Positions 1 to 43,097 of a DNA stretch of 64,000 bases are shown here, piece by piece; the stretch's first letter is position 1, and each line of letters starts with the position of its first letter. Source of the stretch: Lycocorax pyrrhopterus obiensis (lineage: Eukaryota; Chordata; Aves; Passeriformes; Paradisaeidae); contig JACSVZ010000005.1 of the NCBI GenBank assembly GCA_014706295.1, positions 19,260,172 to 19,324,171 of the forward strand. Direction: 5' to 3'. Made by a program: the position numbers and the translations under genes. Under the pieces are notes generated by a model. The model did no database searches, was not told the DNA's origin, and worked only from the letters and a program-made list of their open reading frames with translations.

Positions 1-3000
1 TGAGGTAAGGAAAAGGTGTTTCTTCTTCTTTGAGTATCATCTGTAATTAAGATTCTGCAGATCAACTCATGCCTGCAGTGCCAGTTCTACAGTTCCTTTG
101 TAATCATTTTCTGCCCTGACACACTTGTCCAATCTTATTTCCTTTATGTGGATGACAAAAAAGCAGAATTTGCTACTACAACTAGAAGGCAGTTAAGGTT
201 TCTGAACATCACTTAACATTAGAAATGAATTGTAGTTGTATACTGAACCAGCAGTGCATAGATGGCAGTTGCTTGTCCCATTTTTGTTATCCATGCTTGC
301 TGCTGTCATCCCTCAGGGATGAAGAGGAATTTTTGATCCTATTCTAATGCCATAAGTACTGCTGAGCTTGTTAAGATGTGAGAAGAGGGGAACAGTCGGG
401 TACTTGTGGTTTATCCAGTGAGGTTTTCCTTGAGTGGTGTGGGTAATCAGAGGAAAAATAGCTATAATTTAAGCTGCTGTAGTCAACATTTATTGTCTTC
501 ATTTTCACTGGAATACTGAAATCTCCTGTCTTTTGTAGTATGGGTGGTAGAGAATGTTGGGGTTTTTTTTACCAGAGCTTGGTAATCCTGTGCCAGGATT
601 TCCACTCGTGTATTGAATTGCTGTTGTGAAGTTGTTCAAAACAGTATATTTACATGCTGTTAATATATATTTTCCTTTCCAAGATCTGCGTGATCTTTTG
701 GGAAACCTGTCTCAGGTTTGGGAAAAAAATAAAGTGCCTTTTTCAACAAATCGAGCTGCAGGCATAAATTCCATGACCTGCGGGTCCCAGTTTGGTTGGA
801 AGTTTTCTAATAAAACAATAGCTTCATTCCATGTAATCAGTTTTTTCTCCCTGTGTAAGTGACACTGTCTGGCTTTGTCCATCTTGCCCAGACCACAGTT
901 CTTAGCAACAGCTTTAAGAAGTGCACGTACGCAGAACTAGGATGAAAAGAAGGATGAATGGATGGATAACTAATAGTGCAACTTCATTGCTCAAGCAAGT
1001 AGTCAGGAACATGCACAGATTTGTCTGGTCTCTAGGTAACAGTTATAAAACATAACTTAAGAACACAAGCTTGTACCAACACCTGTAGGAGTACTAGAGA
1101 GCTCTTGGGTACAGTCTTGGTCCCACAGCAGAAGATGGTGAGTGCTGTCTAGAGGAAATTATTTGGGATCCAGATGCATCTGTCAGTCAGACAACTGATG
1201 AATTGACCTGTGCATCAGAGCTACTTGCTGGAAAAGAGAAAGAATTTACTGCTAAATTTGGATCCTTGAAAGTCTTTGGGATTTGCAGTGTGGTTGCCAG
1301 TAGAGGTGAGCTTCAGATCTTGCCTGGGAAGCTGCAAGACAAGGGAACCATTCCTTGCCAGGTCTCTCACAACATGGAAGTGCTACATTAAAAGCATCTT
1401 GAGCATTCAGTTGTTGTCTTACTCAGTGATGTTTGAATGAGTGACTGGTACAGGCTCCATCTGTGGAGCAAAGGCAGCCCATGACTGGAGCATTCAGCTG
1501 ATGATCGCTGGGACCGGCTTCAATTTCTTGTTTTGTCAAATTCCTCAGAACTTTGGAGAAAGTTTTCAAGGTTTTTTGTGCTTCATCTTTTTTCCCTGCA
1601 TGAAAGTAGTAACGCTGCTTTGCAGAGTGCCAAGACGATAAATGCAAAGAACTGCACAGAAATTGGATTTCACGTAGATCTCGGTGGTGAGAGAACATTC
1701 CCAAATCAGGCTGAGAACTTAATGTAATTGTGATGGCTATGAGCCTTAATTTAATTTTCTTCTCGTTCATGGAAATACAATCATACAGGGTAGGGATAAT
1801 TCCATGCTGATTCATAAAGATGAATGCTACGTATTTAGGTGCTTAGCATTCTGAAGATTACTTCCAGTTGTAAGTGGTTTATAGAAGGTTTTATTCAAAT
1901 TTAAAACTTTAAATTCTTAAGATTTCTCCAAATGCATTCAGGAGAGATATCTTCCTTGCTGTAAGGAGAAAAAAGCAAACAAACAAAAAACCCACCCAAA
2001 CCATGTGCATATACAGCATATTTTTTTCAGTTTCTTGTGTAGAGTGTTCCACTGTCTACATATTTCTTCATGCGTTAAAATTGCAAAATATAAATTTGGC
2101 TTCCATGCTTCAATTCAGACAAAACTGTTTAGTAAATAATGACTTGCAAGGGTTGTAATTCCGATGGTGAGAGTCCAGAGATGCTGTGGCTTACGCTGTC
2201 CCTAACTGTGCATAGTCTTAAAGACTGCTGCTTCTTCATACACTTGGGTTTTTCAAAAAGGAAACAGAGGAATATTTAACGTACTGATACACTGTTATTG
2301 TCAGTTCTTAAAGGTGATAAGAGAGTAAAGAAGGGTTAGTATGGTTTACTATAAGATAAATGGAAGAAATAATCTAGGTTAGTCATAATAATAGGGGTAT
2401 CAAAAGCTGCTGCTTGTCTTTAAATTTGATTAAATAGTTGGAGATGCTTGCAGTCCTCTTGTGAATGGACACCCTGAAAAATAAAATTCTGAGCATGCAA
2501 TTTTAATGACTTCTGTGAATGTGACTTATCAGATTACTTGTGATATTCTAAAATCAAACTGGGACTGCAAATTTCTTGTCTGCCACAAATAAATTAGTGC
2601 CATTTCGCTTCCAATTATGCAGCTTACAACCAGGTTAATCTTAACTGATTATATGCTTTCAGTGCGTTTGCATATGCCTGTCCAATAATTAAAACCTTTC
2701 TGGATGCTGGTGATTAAGTTTTTTGGAGTGTGGGGTTCATGGAAGAAAAAAATGTTGCTCAGAATTGGTTTTGTTTGAAAGAGACAGAAACCGCTGCTGT
2801 GCTGCATTATGCCTGTGCGTAAAGGGACACAAGTGTTTGCTTTTAAGGAAGGCTGACCTAGTTGCTTGACATTTGTTTTCATCTAAATTATTTTTATATT
2901 CCAGTGAGTTTGGAACTTCTGCTTTCTAGGTGAAGGATCCACAGCTAATGTTGCCTTTGAAGAAAACAGTTACCACTGGCCATGCTCAAAATACCTCTCT

Positions 3001-6000
3001 CTTTTCTCATGGTATTTTTTGCCTTCATAATTCACCGGGAACTTCTAAAGTACTCTTTTATGAATACTTAACTGACTTAATTTACAGACACTCTCTGTTG
3101 TTTAAATGCACTGACCTGAATCTTGAGAGGGAGCATAGATATTGTAGTGGCTCATTCTCTGGGCAAGTGTTTCAAAGCTTCCAAGTGTTAAAATTCCTCA
3201 CTGAAGTCCAAGAAGGCTTGGCTACAAGAATATAGAAATACTATAGGGATCTTTATACTTAAAGAACATAATTTAATAGAACACATTTATTAATTTCAAA
3301 GCTTATCCTCTGCTTAATTTTGCCAAGAGAATTTCTTAGAGGAACATTTTTGCAGCACAGTGTTGATCAATAATATGTAAGTTGTGTTCTGGACATTAAA
3401 ACCAAGGACGGTCGTCTCCAGATGAGCAGATCAGTGAGTGTCACCGTACTCACTTTCAGATTTCTTTAAAAGACTTTCTGCCACTGGGTAATGAATTAAG
3501 AAAAAAATATAGTCTCTTCATTGGTCTCTTTAGCTCTGTTTTCCTGCTTGCTTTTTTTACACCCATTTGCCACTTTTCACTTGTCTTTCAAGCTCTTTGG
3601 GGCAGGGACTGATTCATGGTTACTTTGCTGGGGTCTTATATTGCATGTAGTGGAATGTCTCAGAGCCTTCATTTTTTAATTAGCTGGGTGAGCTGTACAG
3701 CTTTAAGAAAATTTGCAATTTATTTCTTTTTGCATTTTGCACCCCCTTGTTCTGCTTTAGACAGAGAATTTGCTACATTAAACACACTGTGGACCTGTCA
3801 GTGTCCTGCAGCACTTTTCTGTATGGAGTGATTCGATTTGAGACTGGCCTGTTGGGGGTAAATGCCACCACCAGTCTCTCTTCTTCTGAAGCACAGACAG
3901 CATTTGAATGAGGTCTAAATTTTCCATAAGAAATTCATCAAGTGTAAAAGGCAAAAGCAGTAGCTTTCACTGCCATCTTGCAAAGGAGCTGCTATCCTTC
4001 CACCTAAAGAAAACTCAAAATAGTGTTTTCACAGGGTTTTGTCTCAAGTCCATTGTGACTCGAAGTGCTAGGCTGTGTTCTGGGCTGGCATTGTTTGGGC
4101 TTCGTGAATTAAACAGTAGCCACAGCCTGCAAACAAAAGGACAAAAGCGTTTTCAAGGCCACGCTTCAAGCAAGCAAAAAAAACCAGACCGTTCAGGAAA
4201 GAGGGAAGTCGTGGAGAGAAGTTAGCTATTGCCAGTGTTACGGCTAGTGCAGTGTAAGAGAAAGAAACAATACAATGAAAAAAACAGATGTGAAATAAGA
4301 GAAGAGAGCGAGAGTTTGTCTTCAAGTTACTTTTTGCCATGGCTGTGCAGGAGTGTGAAGAGGAGCCAGTGTTAGGCAGCCTCCAGAGTTGGAGGAGTAA
4401 AGCAGAGAGCTGATTTCTGTCGGTAGCTTTTGCCAATGCTTGAGCTAGAATTCCAGTGGGAACTGAACTGCTAGGAGGAGGTTAAAGTGGAACTGCTCTG
4501 GCATCTGTGAAGGCAGTCCAGCATTGAGGGACAACATATGTACTCCTGAGGCACTGGACAGTGATATTAAAGAGAAAATTATCTGTACCACAGACTGGTT
4601 ACTGATAATCTTCCACTCTGTGTTTAAAACTCCACCATTTTACCTTTTGGGTCCTTCAGTAGCTGTTAAACCTGTGTCTGATTCTGTCCGGTTGGGAGTG
4701 TTAAATCTGTATGCACCTATATGTAAGCATTTATGTCATATAACTAGTAAATTTCACAATGAATCCACTTGAAATTATGCAAATGCATATTCATTGCATA
4801 GACTGCTTTCATTTTAGTCCTGTGTATTAGGATACTTTGGAATTTCCAGTATGCAGAAACAGGTAAATATTTCTGCTAAACTTGAGAAGGTTCACAAGGG
4901 TCTTTGTGAGAGTAGAGTTTCTGCTGTCATTCCATTTAATTTCTTTCAAGAGATGAATAATAATACGCCTAATAAAGAACCCCAAATTGTGGAGCCAGGT
5001 GTCTTTTCCAGAGAAGGGGGTAGATTTAGCTTGTCAGCCCTGTGTGGACAGTGCTTCTTACTAACCTTGTGATGGCTTCTGTGAGAGTTGGTGACGTCTT
5101 TGTTCTTTCTGAGCATTGTGCTGGCAGTTGCTTTTCCCATTAAGTAGGAAGAAGCATAACTCGTGGCTGAGCAGTGTAAGCGAGGTTAAAATAAGAGAAT
5201 ACAGTGACAGTGGGAGTCAGTGAGACTCCACAGATATGTTTTCAGTACTGTTCGGACTACTGAAGGTAGTAAGAATGGTACTCGCCTGATGTGGTTGTCG
5301 GGCAATGGTGTAGCGTCTCTGACTGTAGAAAGTTTCTGGAGATGGCTGCCGATTCTGTTAAGGACAGATTTCAATGCCTTGGTCTGTGCTTGTATTACAT
5401 TCAAGTTTGGTTTAGATTATGTGCTCCCGCTAGGGCAGAGTATACAGAGATCAATGCAAAAATTAACTAGCAGTCTTCCTAGTGCCTTTCTCGTCATGCC
5501 CTAGGCTGATTGAGTATCATAATATGTCTTTGAGATTGCTTCAGCTGTATCTTTGCAGGTTTCCTTGTAAGAAATAAGGAATTTTGTTAATTACGTGATT
5601 TTTAAAAAAAAATGGTTTTGGCTCTTAATCTGAATGTGGATGTTTAAAGATGAGTAAAAATGTAAGTTCTTGCAAATATGTCTCAAATACTTACTTGTGG
5701 AGCTGCTAATTCGTGCGCTGCAAAGGAATGCTTGTGTTGGGTTTTCCAGTGGGATTGAAACTTGTGATGAACTGAAGAAATCACCCTGAACTGCCTTGAA
5801 CTTTGGGAGCAAAACCAGATTGTTGTACAGAATTAGCTGCAGAAATGGTCTTAAAGGGAGGAAAGCACATGAAGGGAGTAAAATAGGTATCCCATGTAGA
5901 GAATAGATATAGGACAAAGTTTGCAAATAGAGTCTGGGATAGGGATAAGACAACAGGAAGCTCTTCTAGCCTGCTGAAGCTGAGAGCGTGCACTGCTTTC

Positions 6001-9000
6001 TGGATATCTGTGTGCTTCCCATCTGGTGGCTGCCCAGACAAAACAGGAGAGCCATCTGCCTTCCAGCTGGTCCGTCAGAAGAAGCCTACCGGGAAGCTCA
6101 CGTGTTTGTTTGTGGAGCCTGTCAGTCCTTGCAGCCCAGAGATGCGATATGAGGATCAATGGGGACAGACAGAAAAGGGGAGAACAGGAAGAAGAGGAAT
6201 GCACACAGAGAGGGCTTTCTCTTCATTGGTAGAAATTTTCTGTGTTGTCCACTTGTTTGAGTGAAGGTGCATCCTTCCTCTGGTGTCATCTGAACAAGGA
6301 GTCGTGGTGTGAAAACCAGTACCTAATTTTTCTTAAAGCTTCAAACATATGATCTTGCATCCGTTTGTCTTAACCTGTGTTAATTAATGAGTGGAAATCA
6401 GCTTAAAAGGCAGTGCACGGAAATCTCAAAGTTGAATGCTGACTTTCCTCATCTTTCCTGAAAGTATGTTCAAAAATTATGAAAAGGATCTGAACACTTA
6501 CTGACAAACAGTAGCTCCCTGTAGTGGACCAAGACAAAAATGGCAGTCTTGCAGATTTGGCACAGTTTGCTATAAAATCAGAGATACTTTGCTGGAAAGT
6601 TCACTTTTGGTTCATGGATTGCTTATTGGCTTCTTGTTACTTGCTTTAAACTTTTATGGAAACACTTAGATTCATAACAATGCTTAACATTCAGGAGACC
6701 TCCTAACACCCCCTATTTCAGAGGCTTAGTCTGGGATTTTTTTGTTTGTTTGCTTTGCGTAACGAGTCATTAAATCATAAGAAGCAGAAGGATTGCTGTG
6801 AAAGTCAGCACATTCTGCTCTCCTTTGTAGTTCTGCAAGGGAAGAGAAGAATGAGCAGGGCAGCGTTCAGCCAGGTCATGGACACTGGGAGAGGCAATGG
6901 GATGGAGCCCTGAACCTCGCTGGGTAAAGGGACAGAGCCACTTTAGTCCCTAATGAGGTTTACTAAGAACAGCAGCGGGTCCTTTGCCAGTCTTGGCAGG
7001 GGCCAAGGGTATTAGCTGTGTGCAGGGGTTGAAATAGAAATCAAGGTTTATTTTTAGCACCAGTCTCTTCAGGGCATATTGGAAATCTGATCAGGGAAGG
7101 GAAGTACTGTCATGCTCAGTGTGAGGGAGGCACCTCAGCACCTGCACTGTCAGTGGATTGTGAGCTGGAGGTGAAATTGGGAGAGTTGGATTTATCTAGA
7201 ACGTCACCTCCTGGTGTTTCTGTGGGTTTGGTGTATCTCTGATTTGCTTGGCCAGACCTGTGGTGCTAAACAGTGATGAGGGCACAGAAGGAAAACTGCT
7301 TCCCAAATTACCTGATCATGTTATGTTTTAAATAGCTCTATTTTATTATGCATGTATGCAGATATTATTATTGGCCTCATGCATGGCTTATACTTCTGTT
7401 AATTTTATCTGGAGCATTTAAAGGTTGACTACTGTAAAATAAACACACCCTTTATGCTGATCACAAAGTGTTGTTGTGAAAGACTACTGTGGGAGGGCCA
7501 GCTCAGAATAGAAGTGAGATTTAATTTGACTCTTAAGAGAACTTTTCTTCTCCAGGGAGTTTGCTGACTATGTCCATGAAGGCACCCCCCCAGTAATGCA
7601 ACATGTGACACAGATTCTAGTGAAATGGTTGTTAACTGATTTCCTGTTCTGGGGTATCCTGATTCATTGCAGAAGTATTAGGCTTATTTTACAGAGATGT
7701 ATTTTGTGGAAAATTCTTTTCAATGAAGCTTCGCTCCGTAGCCGACTGCTACATTCATTATGGAAATCTAGGCAAAGAAATTATAGGTGTATGTGCCAAA
7801 AAAAAATTTAAATGTATTAATTATTAAGTTTTCTTTTATCATATTAAAGCAAAATAAGATATGTATTTTTTAAAGATTGCATAGTGCAACAGTATGCAAT
7901 GCATTTTCTTTTACTGTAGTAAAATGTAGACTTTGAAAATCACAGTTTTGTATTGTAAATTTACCATGAAATTGTCAAGGGCTATAAAACCTGTCTGTTG
8001 ACCAGGGACTTGGTGAAATTGAGCTCACATATCTCAGTAATGTATCTAATGTGATGTCTGTTCCCCTTTTATTAATCTTCTGTTCAGATCTGCAGTTCAC
8101 ATTTAGTTCTGGCTTTCTGTTGGTTAAATGGATCACATCCATGTGACACGCAGGCACACGCCTTGTGCTTCAAATCTGCAACTTTCAAATTTGTAAGCAC
8201 ATTGTTTCTATGCGAATAATGAAGCATTGAAGGAGTGAATATAAAGTCTTTTTTCTGACATACTAAAAACCTTGATGTGCAAAGTCCTCTGGCTGGGTAT
8301 TTGTAGGCTTTTTTCACCTCTGTGTCCTCTGCAAGCTGAACTGTTTCTGTAACCCACTTTCCTGTCTCATAGAACCTCAAGTAATCTTTTGCAACCTTAA
8401 TTAATTCATATAAACTGACTAATTGCTTTGCAGATGTGACACATTTTTAAATCAGTGCCTTCTAATCATGAACATTATTCCAACTGTATGTTTATTTTTG
8501 ATTGAGTAGATAAATACATAATCCCCCATATCCATTATGGCTGGTTTGTCCAGCAACATTTTTAATAGTAAAATACTTCTGCAAGTAAAATAAAATTAGT
8601 ATTCTACCTGTTTAATTGCAGGTTGCTTCCTACTATAACTTACATATGGAAATTTGGATATTTAAACTTTGAGAGTTGAGGCAAAATTCCAGTGTTGGTC
8701 TTAACTGAAGCTGGTGTAGGTGCAGAGTGAATTTGTTCTGGTGGGATTATTTCCTGCCTGGGTTGAGTTGGCTCAGGCTGCCTGGGCACCTCTGTCTCCT
8801 CCCTTGAGAAAAGATGTACCTGGATTTCTGTATTTGTCTGAAATCTAAGTGGTATTTGAAGAAGCTTATGTTCCTTCAGCCTTTGTAATGTATGAAGGTG
8901 TCATTGGATATGAATGTCCTGGCTGTACATTTCTGCTCTCAGAACACCTGCTGTGGGCTGCTTTTCCTCTGGCTGTTTCCACTTCTACTTGTGTTAGAAT

Positions 9001-10656
9001 AGATAATTCTGTTGTTCTCCACTTGGTGTTTTTTTGGGCTGAATTCCCATCCATGTGACGTGGAACAGTGTACAAAAATCAGATTTTTGTCTGACTTTTG
9101 AGCTAGGTACTGAAATTACAGTGAGCCCTTTTTGAGCTGTTTTTTTTTGCCAGTTGGTAATCTCATCATGTCATAGTATCTGATCTCTGACTTGTTTGAA
9201 AAGAGCCTCAGAGATGAATGGGATGGGGTTGAGGAAGACTTTTTTGCTGCTGCAGTGAAAAATTAATTCAAGACTTGGCAACAGCTGCGGGTGACAATTT
9301 AGAGTTGCTGAATAAGTATTGTAATCAGCATTTATCACTGACATCACATGGGATTAAACACTTTGAGGTGATTGTTCTTGGGCACAGCCTTAGGGAGGGT
9401 TATTACCATGGCACAACTAGTTGTCATGGCAATGCATGGAGAAGAGGGAGACTCTTCCTTCCCCTTTTGCATTCTGCACTACTCTTATTAAAGGGAAGTC
9501 AGATCGTTGGCAAAGTCTTCTTTTTAAAAATATAACAGCAAATTGTACTATTGGTCTTTCATGTTCTGGTTGAGATCACAGCACGTTACATGTTCCTTTT
9601 GTGGATTTGCCTTTTCTGTGTAAAACTGTCCTCAACTTTCTCATGTTTGGGTGGTTGTGTGGTGTGTTCCCTTGCTTCTCCTGAAGTTGGGCTTTTCCAG
9701 GGAACCCAGTTGAGCTCCCAGTGTCTGCCAGCCAAGGTGAGAACAAGGTGGCAGTGCGTGAGGACGCTTCTGTTTGAGCTGTGCAGGGCACTGGGGTAAT
9801 GCTGTCTTACAGGTTGCCCTGCCTGCTTTCCCTGTAACGCTTTACCTTCACACCCCGCAAGGTGATTAGAGAAAGTTGATACCAAAACAAAGAAAATCTG
9901 GGGAAAGTGATACAGTAAATTAGTCTCCCTGACGTGTTAATGGGTTTTGTTATTTAGTGAAATTAATATTGGTAGCATTTCTTTTCTGTGTGATTATCTG
10001 CGAGTTGTAACCCTGCATTTTGCTGAAGTCACCTTGTTGAAACTCAGATAAGGTGAATGGGTCTCTGCACAAATGCTCACATTACTGTTTTGGAGTCTGA
10101 TTTATAATTAAAATTTATTTTTGAAGATCCAGTTTCAGAAGTATGTTGTAAGCATCCCTTAATGGTTTACTTTATGCAGCTAATCCCCTTTCTGTTTCAT
10201 GTCATGAAGTAATGACAGGTCTTAATAAACCTCTCCCTGCTTGGGTCTCATCAAAATATGATTCTACCAGTGCTAATGTACTATTACATACATGTGTCCA
10301 GCCCACAAGTGCTCATGTGGTAGCAAAGAGTTTTTATTATTAAGGGTAAGTCAGACAAATAACTTTGCAAAATAATGGGGTTTGTCTTAGAAGAGTTATT
10401 AAATAAGTTTGATCTTTGAAACTCTATAGTCTTAAAACATAAGGTTTGGTAAATGTTGTTTTTACAACAAAAAGCTATGCTAGGTCTGAATTCTCATTTG
10501 ACAAATTCTTCTCTACAAGTTGAGCAGTCCCCAGTTAGGTATTTAATAAAAGCATCAGCAACCTCAAATAGAATTTTATGTATTTATTTCAGGTATTTAT
10601 TTCATGAGTTCAGCTCTACAGAGCTTTTCTTAATGTGGAATGATTCTTTCTCACAG
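1..10656. other. 5' intron or upstream flank of MAP7D3, no confirmed exon
   Basis: No exon of the plus-strand gene could be supported. The first bases (tgag then gtaagg) look like an exon end and donor, but four bases cannot prove it. The stretch is AT-rich with scattered chance frames. An RFX X-box-like inverted repeat lies at 9402-9433. Several minus-strand open stretches look protein-like (about 671-947, 1423-1815, 2645-2700, 8280-8460); they are discussed as a finding and not called as a gene. Confidence 0.6.
9402..9433. promoter_or_regulatory. RFX X-box-like inverted repeat
   Basis: Two arms around acaactagttgt form a near-palindrome of 32 bp. The right arm gttgtcatggcaat (9420-9433) matches the RFX consensus gttgccatggcaac at 12 of 14 positions. 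The left arm contains ttaccatggca, the same core. RFX factors control ciliary and related genes (established). Function here is inferred only from the motif. Confidence 0.4.
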
Positions 10657-40240
<29,584 letters not shown>

Positions 40241-41375
40241 TTGAGTCTTTTTTTTTTCATATCAGTATCACGTAGAACAACATGCCACTGGAGGCTCCCC
40301 ACTTAGCTGCAGACTTTGCATATTTCTAAAATGACCTTGGTGAAATAAAAGACTCACTCAGTGTGTGTTAAAGCTGAACTCTCTTTTTATGTCTAGAAAA
40401 ATGTTGTTGCTTGGTGGTTCATGTGCTATTTAAAAATGCAAAATTGAATATCTTCAGTTTTGAATGGAGAAGAAAAATTCCTTATTATCTAATGTGAAAA
40501 TATTGGCAGTTTCAAAATGCTGTGTTGTACCATCACTAATATGTTTTAATCTATCGGCAAACATCAAAACATTTTACAGCATGTGCTCTAATGTATTACA
40601 AAAATGTTGAGTCCCTAGATTTGTCTGTCAGTGCAGTTTAAGGTGTCATGCTTTTAAAAAATGTTTTCCTTTTGAATTGTTTATTTATCTACACTTATGG
40701 AAGTATTATTTTATTGTGTACATAACAGTATTAGACCATTGAAGTCATGTTTTGTTCATGTTAATTATTCTAAGTGTTTCAGTTCCAGCTTTATAACAGT
40801 GGCTGCAAGCTGCACATATATTTCCCTTCTCCTAAAGCCTGCATTAAATAATCTATTTAACCTGAACTTGCCTGCTTTTTTCAGCATGAAGAGATTAACA
40901 AAGCATCTTCTGAAAATTGCTACTAAAAGTAATAATGCAGCCTTGTTCTGATGTCTCCTGTAACAGATAGACTGGATAGGTGATTACTTCAAAGGGTAGT
41001 GGTCTCAAATCCTGCTACAGCCCATTGGCTGATCCCTCAATTCCAGTGATGCATCCAAGAAGCAGCTGTGTTTGCAGTGGGTTTGTTGGAACTACACCTG
41101 TTCTTTCCTCGGCACCTCAGTTGCAACAGGAGCCCTCAGCCTTCTCCCTCTTGCTGTTCAGAAATACTGTAGAACTGTTTTAGACTTTAGAGCAGTGCCT
41201 TAGGTAAAAGGAAAACTGTATTTTTGTATGATAGCTGTTTTGTTCTGGCAGAGACAATCATTCTAACAAAGATGCCGGTATTTTTTTCTGTGCTGAGATT
41301 TGTTGGATGGTCTGATCCAGCCCTGTGTAAATACATGCGCACTGTTAAATAAACTTTGCAGTTGAACAATGCTTT
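40241..41375 (+). other. MAP7D3: MAP7D3 3' untranslated region (predicted)
   Basis: AT-rich, no coding pattern. Two AATAAA hexamers: 40344-40349, followed by a GT-rich run at about 40360, and 41348-41353, followed by GT-rich sequence at about 41377-41388. Either could end the transcript. An earlier AATAAA at 39194-39199 lies inside the last intron and could end a read-through form. Confidence 0.6.
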
Positions 41376-41378
41376 ATT
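41348..41378. terminator. Facing poly(A) signals of MAP7D3 and FHL1
   Basis: Plus-strand AATAAA at 41348-41353 and minus-strand AATAAA at 41373-41378 face each other with 19 bp between them. Cleavage 10-30 nt beyond each hexamer would make the two transcripts' 3' ends meet or overlap slightly. Confidence 0.5.
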
Positions 41379-42942
41379 TCTGTGATGTTAAATATGACCT
41401 TACTAGGCCTCTCCACCCCTTGCCATGCTGACCTGCCTCGGGCTTCACTCTGGTGCTGCTCTAACTGCTCCAGCTGCAGATTCCCAAACTAGCAGCCTCT
41501 GGCAGTTGCATTTGTGTGTGGTTGGGAGGGGATTTGCACTAACACCTTCAGCTCTTGCTGTGTTTGTCCGTGCTGATGGCGTGTTCTGAACTGAGGAATT
41601 CTTTAACCTGCTTTTCCCTGCCAGCCTTTACCTTTCCCCTGCAGCAGCAGCATCTCTGTGTTGTGAGGGTGAGTCCGGCAGTGGAGCAGTGACCAGCAAG
41701 ATGCCGCCTTTTCATTTTCTTGCAAGAGTTCTTTGTCAGTAGTTGAAAGGGAATGGCTGGAGCAGATCCAGTTGATAAAGTATTTCATTACTGTGGAAAA
41801 AACCCCTCCTTAAACCAGCATTCAGGTTGCTGAAGGGTGGTAGATATGTGCATGAACAGTGGCTGTACATATGCTCTCCAAGGGGCTTTTTCACACAGGC
41901 TGTTTCTGGCAGATGGTCCAGTGTCAGTTATATATTTTAAAAATTGATCAGTTTATGGAAATGGTTGCTTTAGTCCTCAGATATTTAAGGGTGCAATGAC
42001 AGCACAGCTGACTACTACTTTGCCAATATCAATGTAGTAGACTTGGTTTCAGTAGCTCAGCCTTAAGACACATCAATCGTGTAAGATGGCAGAATGAAAA
42101 AAAAAATTTCCAGACTATAGATTCCAAGCAGGCACTAGTCTCACTTTTATTCAGTCACTAAACATACACTGACATGATAGGAGAGCTAGCGTTGTCTGAG
42201 CTATTTTTAAGGCACTTGTAAATGCATGTGCATGTTGTAGGTGAAAGATTTACTACTTGTTAATGGATTAATAATTGTACACAGACAGCCTTGTTTAAAC
42301 AATGATGTAAAAAAAACTGATGAGGAAAACTTGCAGGCAAACCATGCGGAAATCAAGACTAAAACAAGTTTATGGAAACTTAACTAAGCTAAATATCACT
42401 GCCAAAACATTGTTATCTGTAAGATGAAGCCATTCCGTACATGTGCTGCAATGTGGTGTGGTAGAGTAAGCTAAGGTTTTTATTACGTATTAATGGTGTG
42501 GTGTATGTTGTGTATCTACTTGTAAAAGCATAATAATGGATCCCTCTGATCCCAGGTGCAATCTTTGCATCTCTGTGTCCGAGGTGCATGCCTTGTCAAA
42601 CCCACTTCAGTTAAGTGCCAAGCTTAATCATATACCAGGTAAGTTTAAAACTAGATTTGTTTTCGTTTAAGCCACACACAGATGATGCAGTGTGTGGATC
42701 TCTAAATCTGACAGCATTTCAAGCCTTTATACTAGGAGTTAACTTGGAGACGAGGTTAGATTTTTGCAAGGCTACATGCTTTTGTACTGCAGGAGCTTCA
42801 AAAGTCAAACCCAGTATATTGAGGCTAATTTAGTTCTTACATTAAAATGGAAATAGTTAAAATTCTCAACATGCAAAAACCTGCTCCTTTACCAGGACTG
42901 TTTGGGAAAGCAGGGCTTTAAAATCCATCTTACATCTGCTCA
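41360..42942 (-). other. FHL1: FHL1 3' untranslated region (predicted)
   Basis: No coding pattern. Minus-strand AATAAA hexamers (tttatt on the plus strand) lie at 42479-42484, 42146-42151 and 41373-41378. The last is followed on the minus strand by GT-rich sequence and would give a UTR of about 1.6 kb, similar to the long mammalian FHL1 UTR. End point uncertain. Confidence 0.55.
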
Positions 42943-43097
42943 TTACAGTCGTTTGGGACACTCGGCACAATAAATTTTTCCATTATGGCAAACAAAGCGC
43001 TTGTTGGCCAGACCACGGGCACACTTTGTGCATTTGAAACAGTAATCATGCCAGGATTCATCTTCGTAGTTAACCACACTGGTTCCTCTTCCAAATC
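42943..43097 (-). CDS. FHL1: FHL1 exon 5 (LIM4 and stop)
   Basis: Acceptor ctcctagcag, 155 nt of coding sequence ending taa at 42943-42945. Encodes G then [40 protein letters not shown] and [10 protein letters not shown]. The tandem acceptor (tag then cag) could add one Ala if the first AG is used. Confidence 0.95.

Noticed and set aside
4068..4436. 122-codon minus-strand frame
   Set aside because: Hydrophobic, unrecognised, and overlaps a plus-strand frame of equal quality; no splice sites fit.
5591..6204. Three overlapping minus-strand frames
   Set aside because: They occupy all three frames of the same sequence, none with domain similarity; pyrimidine-rich noise.
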